A stretch of 18,246 nt of DNA from Planctomycetota bacterium (GTDB lineage Bacteria > Planctomycetota > JAJSAM01): the NCBI GenBank assembly GCA_029932425.1, contig JAOZQC010000007.1, forward strand, positions 1 through 18,246, written 5' to 3'. A model generated the notes under the pieces. The model ran no database searches, was not told where the DNA came from, and saw only the letters and a list, made by a program, of their open reading frames with translations. Position numbers and translations under genes: made by a program. This document shows positions 7,178 to 13,800 of the stretch, in pieces. Numbering within the stretch: the stretch's first letter is position 1; each line of letters begins with the position of its first letter.

Positions 7178-7896
7178 GCCGTCTCCTCCCCTCCCGCGGG
7201 GCGGACCAGGGCCCGGAGGATCTCCCGGGTCCGCTCCTCGTTCGCCCGGCGCCGGACCTCGTAGGCCTCGAAGGTGAGCGGCGCCGCCCCCAGGCCGTTC
7301 GCCAGGTTGTCCACCAGGCCGAGGGTGGCGTACCCGATCCCCCGCTCCTGGAAGAGCGTGGCCTCCGAGGCGGCGGTCATGCCCACCACGTCCCCGAGCC
7401 CGGCGAGCCAGCGCACCTCGGCGGGGGTCTCGAACCGCGGGCCCCGGGTCTCCACGTACACCCCCCCGTCCCGGACCGGGCCGGGCGTGGCGCGGGCGGC
7501 CGCCGCCAGCCGCGCCCGGACGCCGGGATCCAGCCGCGGCACGATGTGGAGCCTCTCGTCGGCGCAAAAAGTGGGCGGGGGGTGGACGGAGAGATAGTCG
7601 TCCGGGATCACGGCCGTGCCCGGGAGGAGATGCGGGTCCAGGCTCCCCACCGAGGAGATCCCGGCCACGCGCCGGACGCCGAGGGCCTCGAACGCGAGCA
7701 CGTGGGCGTGGTGGGGGATCCGGTGCGGGGGCCGGTAGATCCCCCCGTGCCCGTGCCGGAGGAGGAGCACGAAGCCCTCGCCCCGGAAGACCACCACCTC
7801 GCCCCGCTCCGTGCTCACCCGCTCCTCGGTGAGCCCGGAGAGGAGCGGTCCCTCGAGGAACCCGCTCCCGCCCACGATGCCCAGCGGCTCCGTCAT
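7174..7896 (-). CDS. mtnP: Methylthioadenosine/methylthioinosine phosphorylase (PNP family 2)
   Basis: A 240-residue phosphorylase of the MTAP/PNP type. It splits 5'-methylthio-nucleosides with phosphate into the purine and 5-methylthioribose 1-phosphate. Seen: IVGGSGF (phosphate loop), RHGHGGIYRPPHRIPHHAHV, GISSVGSL, PGTAVIPDDYLSVH, YVETRGPRFETPAEVR and VVGMTAASEATLFQERGI. The base-recognition segment reads LVDNLANG (D196, N197) instead of the TDYD-type sequence of MTAP, and looks closer to enzymes that take 6-oxopurines such as methylthioinosine. The start is ATG 7896; further upstream the frame lacks family similarity. It is the first gene of the operon, overlapping the deaminase by 4 nt. 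The gene symbol reflects family, not proven substrate. Confidence 0.85.
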   Translation of the reverse strand: MTEPLGIVGGSGFLEGPLLSGLTEERVSTERGEVVVFRGEGFVLLLRHGHGGIYRPPHRIPHHAHVLAFEALGVRRVAGISSVGSLDPHLLPGTAVIPDDYLSVHPPPTFCADERLHIVPRLDPGVRARLAAAARATPGPVRDGGVYVETRGPRFETPAEVRWLAGLGDVVGMTAASEATLFQERGIGYATLGLVDNLANGLGAAPLTFEAYEVRRRANEERTREILRALVRPAGGEETA

Positions 7897-8122
7897 GCCC
7901 GGAGTCTTACACGAGATCCGCGCGGACGGGGGCAAAAAGCGCGTCACCGGGGATCCCCGGTGCGGAACGGGTGCGGGGGGGCGTGTCCCGGGCGCGCGGG
8001 TTTCCGGAGTCCGATCTCCGTCCCGCGGGCCGCCGCCCGGCCGCCGAGCCGGCCGGGGAGGCGAGGATGGAACACGCGGCCGGCGCCGCGGCCTCCCTCC
8101 GGGCGGGGCTCCCGGCCTGCAT
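7897..8122. other. Left part of a 433-bp intergenic gap, no gene seen
   Basis: Apart from the palindrome at 7945-7962 and short promoter-like patches next to the phosphorylase gene, I see nothing functional here. Open frames on both strands are Arg/Pro/Gly-rich, without ribosome sites or family similarity. The right part of the gap (8123-8329) is repeat copy B. Confidence 0.5.
7945..7962. promoter_or_regulatory. 18-bp perfect palindrome upstream of the phosphorylase gene
   Basis: CACCGGGGATCCCCGGTG is a perfect 18-bp palindrome, 49-66 bp before the ATG at 7896. The stretch between it and the gene holds the only AT-rich patch nearby (CTTTTTG at about 7940-7932 on the minus strand) and a weak TGTAAG -10-like box. 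The placement suits an operator or activator site, but in DNA this GC-rich such palindromes also arise by chance. Confidence 0.3.
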
Positions 8123-8329
8123 GCCTCCCCGGGCCGCGCGGTCTTCGCCGGATCCCCCCGGCGGTGTGGCTCCTCGTCGTCGCCCCCCAAGGGGGCGACT
8201 CCTCGTCGCGCCCCGCCCCGGACGACGATCTCTCGCGGAGAGCAGCCTGTCGTGAACCTCGGGCTCCACGCTCCCGCGAAAGCCCGTTCCCGGAGGCAGC
8301 CTCCGGAGCCAAAGCCCGCACGCCCGAGG
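8123..8329 (-). repeat. Dispersed structured repeat, copy B
   Basis: About 207 bp ending exactly at the stop codon of the gene at 8330. It is built of hairpins. 8179-8199 has perfect 9-bp arms GTCGCCCCC / GGGGGCGAC around CAA. 8230-8242 is CTCTC-GCG-GAGAG, enclosed by ACGAC...GTCGT. 8290-8306 has 8-bp arms CCGGAGGC / GCCTCCGG around one A. It aligns to copy A2 along its whole length and to copy C in both flanks (CGCCGGATCCC; GCCTGT.GT then CGGG and CACGCTCC). Such conservation outside genes, with the main hairpin kept, points to a structured element rather than chance. Confidence 0.75.
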
Positions 8330-9601
8330 TCAGCGGCGCAGGAGCCAGCGGATCCCCCGGACGAGGAGGTCGCGGTCCCCCTCGGGGTCCGGCTGCTCCA
8401 CCGCCGTCCCCGGCCAGCCCACGGCCTCGCGGCTCGGGCCGAGGCGGATCTCCGGATGGATTCCCGAGAGGAGCACCCGCCCCCGCCCCCGCGAGAAGGC
8501 CACCACGGCGGGCTGCCCGCCCTCCCGGGACCGCGCGAGGACGGCCACCCTCGCCCCCTGCCCGGGAACGAGGGCGGGCCCGCCGTAGTAGAGCACCGTC
8601 CTCTCCTTCCCGAGCCCCCGGGTCACCGGGTGGGAGGGATCCAACCGGATCCGGGTCAGGGCGTAGCGCGGCCAGGGGGCGATGGCGGGGATCGGCCCCC
8701 GCGGCACCCCGGGGAAGAGATCGAGGGGACAGGCGAGTTCCTCCCCCTTCCAGACGATGCGGTCCGCGGCGAAGAAGGCCCCCGCGCAGATCCCCAGGTA
8801 CCCGCCTCCCGTCTCCACGAACCTCCGGATCCGGGCCGCCCCCGCCTCCCCCAGGACGGTCCGGTAGTCGGCGACCCAGCCGCCCGGGACCAGGAGGATG
8901 CGGGCCCGCTTCCCGAGCCTTCCGTCCTCGATCTCCGGCGCCGTCACCGGCCGGAAGGTGATCCGGGCCCCGGAGAGGGCGTCCCCCAGGGCCAGGAGCC
9001 CCGGGCCGAAGGTCCCCCGGCCCGCGTAGATCGCCACGTCCGACCGGCCCGTGGGCTCCACCACGATCTGGGCCTCGATCTCCCGCTCTTCCGGGCGGGT
9101 CCGGGCCGGGTCCTTCCGGAAGACCTGGCGCATGGGCCCCCGGTACCGGATCCCCCGGCCCGCCACCGCCCGGAACAGGGCGTCGAAGGTCTTCCCCAGG
9201 TTCGCGTACGGACCCCGGTGGACGGTGCGGAGGACGAGAAGCGGGGGATCGCGCCGCAGGAAGCAGGGACCGGACGCGAGGCGGACCCGCCGCGCCTCGT
9301 CCACCCGGACGGGGATCCGCGCCTCGCTTCGGAGTTTCTCCGCGGGCAGGGCCTTGGGATCGTCGAAGAACACGGCCAGGGCGGGGCCGGCCGCGGCGAG
9401 GCCCCGGTCCGCCATCCACGCCGACAGGGTCCGGAAGGCCTCCCCGACGCCCTCGTACGCGCCGCGGTGCGGCCGGACGGCGTAGGTGCGACCGGGCAGC
9501 ACGCGGAGCGTGATCGGCCCGTATCCGCCGGGGGCGGCGGGGACGGGCGACGCCGTCCCCCCGAGGACCAGGGCAAGGAGCACGCCGAGAGTGCGGAGCA
9601 T
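8330..9601 (-). CDS. Secreted fusion of a GyrI-like ligand-binding domain and a BPL_N/GATase-like domain
   Basis: 423 residues with a Sec signal peptide (MLRTLGVLLALVLGG, probable cleavage after VPA at about residue 22). Residues about 28-190 form a GyrI-like domain of two SHS2 halves: HRGAYEGVGEAFRTL with VFFDDPKALPAEKLR, then HRGPYANLGKTFDALFRAV with FRKDPARTRPEE. Residues about 215-423 match the BPL_N class-I glutamine-amidotransferase-like fold: ILLVPGGWVADY, the nucleophile-elbow motif GGGYLGICAGAFFAAD with C272, and IHPE (H382, E384). The BPL_N family is of unknown function. The ATG has an AGGGAGG site about 6 nt upstream. The gene stands alone, divergent from the nucleotidyltransferase pair, with repeat copy B starting right after its stop. 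Substrate unknown. Confidence 0.8.
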   Translation of the reverse strand: MLRTLGVLLALVLGGTASPVPAAPGGYGPITLRVLPGRTYAVRPHRGAYEGVGEAFRTLSAWMADRGLAAAGPALAVFFDDPKALPAEKLRSEARIPVRVDEARRVRLASGPCFLRRDPPLLVLRTVHRGPYANLGKTFDALFRAVAGRGIRYRGPMRQVFRKDPARTRPEEREIEAQIVVEPTGRSDVAIYAGRGTFGPGLLALGDALSGARITFRPVTAPEIEDGRLGKRARILLVPGGWVADYRTVLGEAGAARIRRFVETGGGYLGICAGAFFAADRIVWKGEELACPLDLFPGVPRGPIPAIAPWPRYALTRIRLDPSHPVTRGLGKERTVLYYGGPALVPGQGARVAVLARSREGGQPAVVAFSRGRGRVLLSGIHPEIRLGPSREAVGWPGTAVEQPDPEGDRDLLVRGIRWLLRR

Positions 9602-9770
9602 CGCGAACCTCCCTCTCCCGATCCTACCGGACCGGCGCCCGCAGGGTTGCATCTCCCTCCCGGCGGCGCCCGGGCGCCGCGCGGCCGGGGAACCGGCCCC
9701 CGCGGGTCGGGCGGCGGCGAACGACCGCGGTCCGCCTCCCGGCTCCGGAACGGCGCTCGGAGAGGACGGG
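9602..9770. other. Divergent intergenic region
   Basis: This region separates the minus-strand fusion gene from the plus-strand pair. It contains a TAGGAT box on the minus strand (about 9625-9620) that could serve as a -10 for the secreted protein, without a convincing -35. A short GC palindrome GGCGCCCGGGCGCC lies around 9665-9678. No coding signal was seen. Confidence 0.35.
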
Positions 9771-9779
9771 TGGTACAAT
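9771..9779 (+). promoter_or_regulatory. Extended -10 promoter for the 62-aa/nucleotidyltransferase pair
   Basis: TGGTACAAT gives an extended -10 (TGn followed by TACAAT, one mismatch from TATAAT) about 30 bp before the ATG at 9809. That would give a leader of roughly 23 nt. There is no recognisable -35, which is common with extended -10 promoters. It stands out as one of few AT-rich spots in the region. Confidence 0.45.
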
Positions 9780-9808
9780 GGGACGCGGGAGGTCCGGAGT
9801 ACGCCGAG

Positions 9809-9997
9809 ATGGGGCTGGAAGAGAGAGCACGCAAGCGCCGCCGCCGGATGAAGGTCCACCGGGCCCGGAGCTTCGACGACGCCGAGCGCTGGGACCTCGA
9901 GTACTGGCAGTCCCTGACCCCCGCCGAGCGCCTGGCAGCGCTCGTGGCGATCCATCGAGACGTGGAGAAGGTGCGCCGGGACAGGCCCCCGGAATGA
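9809..9997 (+). CDS. 62-aa charged protein paired with a nucleotidyltransferase (possible antitoxin)
   Basis: 62 residues with a very basic N-terminus (EERARKRRRRMKVHRARS) and then ERWDLEYWQSLTPAERLAALVAIHRD. The YW.SLTPAERL signature occurs in many small proteins encoded just before a nucleotidyltransferase. The stop overlaps the next start in ATGA, implying translational coupling. The start at 9809 has GGAG 9 nt upstream; an alternative ATG at 9848 would drop the Arg-rich head and has no ribosome site. An antitoxin or partner role is inferred from gene order and size only. A nucleic-acid-binding role for the basic head is a guess. Confidence 0.7.
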   Translation: MGLEERARKRRRRMKVHRARSFDDAERWDLEYWQSLTPAERLAALVAIHRDVEKVRRDRPPE

Positions 9998-10467
9998 GCG
10001 AAGAGACCATCCGCGACTTCGAAGACCTGCTCGTGCTGCTCCACCGGCACGGAGTCCGGTATCTCATCGTGGGTGGGTTGGCCTTCATCTATCACGCCAA
10101 GCCGCGGTACACGAAGGACATGGATCTCTGGATCGAGCCCACCCCGGAGAACCTGCAGAACGCGAACCGGGCCCTCGCCGAGTTCGGGAGCCCGATCCTC
10201 CTATCCGGCGAGGACCCGGACGAGATCGTGCAGATCGGGGCCGCCCCGAACCGCATCGACCTCCTGCAGCGCCTGGGGAGCCTGTCCTTCGCGGAGGCCT
10301 GGCGATCCCGGGTGATCGACACCTACGGGGAGGCACCCGCCCTCTGGATCGACCTGGACTGCCTTCTGCGCGTGAAGGAGGAGATCGACACTCCCCGGCA
10401 CCGGGAGGACGCGCGCATCCTCCGCGAGGTGAAACGCCTCCGCGAGCGGAAGCGGAAGGAGACGTAG
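9994..10467 (+). CDS. Nucleotidyltransferase of the DUF6036/MNT-like type
   Basis: 157 residues with a minimal Pol-beta-type nucleotidyltransferase core: VRYLIVGGLAFIYHAKPRYTKDMDLWI gives G27-G28 and the metal pair D42/D44, and NRIDLLQ supplies a likely third acidic residue (D89). The C-terminal part WIDLDCLLRVKEEIDTPRHREDARIL matches the usual helix with an (I/L)..K......R..D pattern. It should transfer a nucleotide to a protein or RNA target; related small enzymes act as toxins or antitoxins. It follows a 62-aa gene with a 4-nt overlap. No HEPN partner is present, so this is not the classic MNT-HEPN pair. Confidence 0.8.
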   Translation: MSEETIRDFEDLLVLLHRHGVRYLIVGGLAFIYHAKPRYTKDMDLWIEPTPENLQNANRALAEFGSPILLSGEDPDEIVQIGAAPNRIDLLQRLGSLSFAEAWRSRVIDTYGEAPALWIDLDCLLRVKEEIDTPRHREDARILREVKRLRERKRKET

Positions 10468-10480
10468 CGGCGGACGCCGC
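10467..10480 (+). terminator. Possible terminator hairpin after the nucleotidyltransferase
   Basis: GCGGC-GGAC-GCCGC forms a 5-bp GC stem with a tetraloop that starts at the last base of the TAG stop. No T-tract follows, so it may be a weak terminator or an mRNA end-protecting hairpin. Repeat copy C follows on its right. Confidence 0.25.
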
Positions 10481-10496
10481 CCCGCCCGGCCGGCGT

Positions 10497-10634
10497 TTCC
10501 CATCGGGACGCACGGTTTCCGCCGGATCCCGCCGGAAGCGGCCTGTGGTCGACCGCGGGTCTCACGCTCCGAGGGAACCGCGTCACCAGGACCGGCAGGG
10601 AGCCGGGACCCCCGCGCCGGAGGAGGAAAGCGGG
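10497..10634 (-). repeat. Dispersed structured repeat, copy C (internally deleted)
   Basis: Between two converging gene ends. The left block (TCCCATCGGGACGCACGGTT then CCGCCGGATCCCGCCGG) matches the left end of copy B. It then jumps to GCGGCCTGTGGTCGACCGCGGG followed by CTCACGCTCC, matching copy B from about 8243. About 80-90 bp carrying the central 9-bp hairpin are missing. The match beyond about 10585 is weak. The right end meets the stop codon of the gene at 10635. Confidence 0.55.
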
Positions 10635-10850
10635 CTAGCGGCGCCGGTAGTAGAGGGCCTCGTGGTCCGAGAGGCGGCCCTCCAGGATCAGGCGGCGGAT
10701 GAGGACCGTGTCCACGTCGCGGGGCCGCCCCGCGAGGGCGGGTCCCGGCCCGGCGGCGCCCGGCCCGGCGGCGGGTCCCGTCGCCAGCAGCACCATGAGC
10801 AGGAGCGCGGCGGCGAGGGCGGCCAGGAAGAACCGGTCATCCTTCTCCAA
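10635..10850 (-). CDS. 71-aa single-span membrane protein, last gene of the MEMO operon
   Basis: 71 residues: a short charged head (MEKDDR), one hydrophobic segment (about 7-24, FFLAALAAALLLMVLLATG), a Gly/Pro/Ala linker, and a conserved-looking tail DVDTVLIRRLILEGRLSDHEALYY. It overlaps the end of the 1213-aa fusion by 14 nt in another frame, which implies coupled translation. The topology suggests the tail is outside the cytoplasm, close to the flavin domain. I do not recognise the family; an accessory subunit of the electron-transfer protein is the simplest reading. The ORF is short, but the operon placement and a plausible membrane protein sequence make it likely real. Confidence 0.65.
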   Translation of the reverse strand: MEKDDRFFLAALAAALLLMVLLATGPAAGPGAAGPGPALAGRPRDVDTVLIRRLILEGRLSDHEALYYRRR

Positions 10851-13800
10851 GGTCTTCCTCCTTCTTCCGGGCCAGGCAGCGGTTGCACTGGAGGCAGTCG
10901 AGGTCGAACCGCGAGCGGACGCCGAGGTCGCAGTGGGCGTAGGTTTTCGGGCGGGCCAGGCGCGAGAGGAGCGCGATCCGGTTGAAGAGCGAGAAGAAGG
11001 CCCCCACGGGGCAGAGGTAGCGGCACCAGAACCGGAACCAGAACACGGAGGCCGCGAGCACCAGGACGATGAGCCCCCACATGAGGGGCGAGGCCTTCCC
11101 GGAGAAGGCCACCCCCAGGGGATCGAAGGCGAGAACCCGGTCCGCCCCGAAGAGGGCCGCCGCGATCACCACCACGGCGAGCACCCCGTGCTTCAGGAAC
11201 CGGGCGCGGCGGTCGAGGTCCGGGGAGACCCGGCGCCGGAGCCCCAGCTTCCCCGCGAGCTCCTGCACCGCGCCGAAGGGGCAGAGCAGGCCGCAGTAGA
11301 CCTGCCCGAACCCGAGGGAGAGGAGGAGCGCCCCCGCCACGAGCACGAGCCCCGGGAGGTTCCCCGGGGGCGGAAGGGTGAGGCGGGCGAGGTCCGCCAC
11401 CCTCTCCGCGGAGAACTGCTGGTTGTAGAGGAACCCCGAGACGGCGGCGGCCAGGACCAGGAACAGGGTGCGGGCGCGCGAGCCCCCCCGCAGGAAGACC
11501 GGCACCGCGAGGACGAAGAGGAGGAGGGTGGCGCGCCCCGGGGCCCCCAGGCGCTCGAGGATCCCCGGCCGCTTCCGGGGGGCGGGCGGCGTCCGGTGGA
11601 GCAGGTCCGCGAGGACGCGGTTCTTCGCCCGGTTCACGGTCTCCACCACCGCCCGGGAGGTGACGGTGGCCCCCGTCATCTTCACGATGTCGTGGGGATC
11701 GGCGGCCTCCCCCCGGGAGACCAGGCGGAAGTCGCGCCCGGAGTCCTTCCCCGCGAACGCTTCGAGCAGGGCCGGCAGGTCCTCCACGTAGGCCGGGGTC
11801 TCCCGGGACTCGAGCAGCTCCACCCGGCGGATCCTTCCGTCCCGGTCCACGGAGAGGAGGAGGTTCAGCGGCCCCCCGAAGCCGGTGACGTCCCGGACCA
11901 CCGCCAGGGTGGCCAGGCTGTGGTTTTCGGGGCTCGCCTCCCCCTTCTTCCAGGCGTCGTAGTGGAGGAACGGCTCCTCCCGCTCCACGTACCGGTCCGC
12001 GGGGACCACGGAGGCCAGGCGCTCCGGGGAGATCCGCACCACCGGGCGCCGGAGCTCCCGGCGCACGGGCCCGGAGACGGCCACCGCGGCGACGGCCGCG
12101 GCGGCGAGGACGAAACCCGTCCGCACGTAGGGGAAGGAGGGGGGGAAGGACCGCATCCGTGCGGTGGCCCGGGGAAGGAGGCGGTCGAAGACGCGCCGGT
12201 GCACGGCCCCCTCCAGCCCCGCGAGGAGCGGGGCGCTGAGGAGGGCCACCCCCAGGAACCGGGCGGTGGCCGCGCTCCCGAAGAGGGGGAGGAGGAGCAC
12301 GCCCGCCAGGACCGCCCCCACCGCCCCCGCCAGGTGATCGGCGATCTCCGTGGCGGCGCCCGTCCTCCCCGCCGGGGCCCCGCCCCGCGCGTGGAGGGCG
12401 GCGGCCACCGGGAAGGCGGCCCCGCAGACCGCCCCCGTGGCGGGGAAGAGGGCGAGGAAGGCGGTCTCCCCCGGGAGGACCCGGACCGCCTCCGGGAGCA
12501 GGAAGGCGAAGACCGCCCCCACCACGCCCATCCCGGTGCCGATCCCGGGCCGCCCCCTCGTCGCCGCCCCCCCCAGGAAGAGCCCCAGCATGAAGAGCGC
12601 GTTGGCGAGCCCCACCTTGGTGAACAGCAGCCCGAAGCGGCTCTGGTAGGCCAGGAGGAGGAGGACGTTCAGGGCGATGGAAGCGGCGCCGAAGGTGACG
12701 AGCAGCCACCCGCCCGCGAAGCGCGCGGAGGCGGCGGGGTCCGGGCGGCCGAGGACGTGGCGGACCCGGAAGAGGAGGACCACCGCCAGCGGCAGGAGGA
12801 GGATCCAGATCCCCGCCCGGCCCAGCGCCGTGACGAGCGGCGAGAAGCCCGTCCCCTGCATCCGTCCCAGGACGAGGAGGTTCAGGAGGTAGACGAGGGG
12901 CCGCCCGTCCGTGCTGGTGAGGGGCTCGCCCTCCTCCTCGGCCCGCTCCCTCGCCTCCTCGAAGGTCCGCCGGGCGAAGGCCACCCGCCCGGGTTCCAGG
13001 ACCCGCGAGAACCGTTCCGGCTCGAAGCGGGATCGGCGCGGGCCCATGGCCCGGAGCCGCTTCTCGAGCTCCCCCGCGTCCGCGCTCACCCGCCCCGCCT
13101 CCGGGGAAGCCAGGAACCAGGCGCGCTCCCCCGGAGTGACCGCCGTCTCCGGGAACACCTCCCGGAGGGTGGCGAGCACGGAGGCCCCGTACCGGGCGAG
13201 CTCCGTGCCGTGGGCCGTCTCCGCGGAGGTGACGGCCACCGCGAGCACGCCTCCCGGGGCCAGGCTCTCCCGGACCTGGCGGTAGAACTCCCGGGTGAAG
13301 AGCCGCGCCGCCAGCGCGGTGTCGGGGTCGCCCGCGTCCACCACCACGAGGTCGAATCGACGCCCGGCGCCCGCCGCCCGCGGGAGCCACGCCCGCGGGT
13401 CCCCCGTCTGCAGGGAGATCCGCGGGTCGGCGAGGGCCCGCCGCGCCCCGGGGGGCAGGTGGGAGAGGAGGAAGTCGCGGCCCGCCCCGTCCGGCTCCAG
13501 GAGCACGATCTCCCGGAAGGGATAGTGGAGCAGCTCCGCAGCGAGGGGTTCCCCCGCGAGCCCGAGGAGGAGGACGCGGCGGGCCGTCCGGGGCTGGACG
13601 GCGAGGAGGGCGGCGTCGGTGATCTCCGCCCCCCCCGTGGGCCAGGAGAAGAGGAGCTGCCCGTTCGCCACCAGGAGGGTCTGGCGCGCCGTCCGGGCCA
13701 CCGAGAGCCGGCGGTAGGGGGTCTCGGTCCGGGCGGCGAGGGGCGCCCCCGGGTAGAGGTCCCGCCACTGGAGGCGGTCCAGGCCCCGGAGGACGGGGCC

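Noticed and set aside
8123..8329. Repeat copy B considered as an insertion-sequence remnant or MITE
   Set aside because: No terminal inverted repeats, target-site duplication or transposase fragment could be seen. A mobile origin remains possible, but unsupported.
9778..9993. Longer upstream start (ATG 9778) for the nucleotidyltransferase frame
   Set aside because: The ATG overlaps the proposed -10 box and the added residues are Arg/Pro-rich with no similarity. The ATGA overlap at 9994 is the better start.
9994..10467. MNT-HEPN toxin-antitoxin pair
   Set aside because: The partner has no HEPN R....H motif and precedes the nucleotidyltransferase; it belongs to a different small-protein type.
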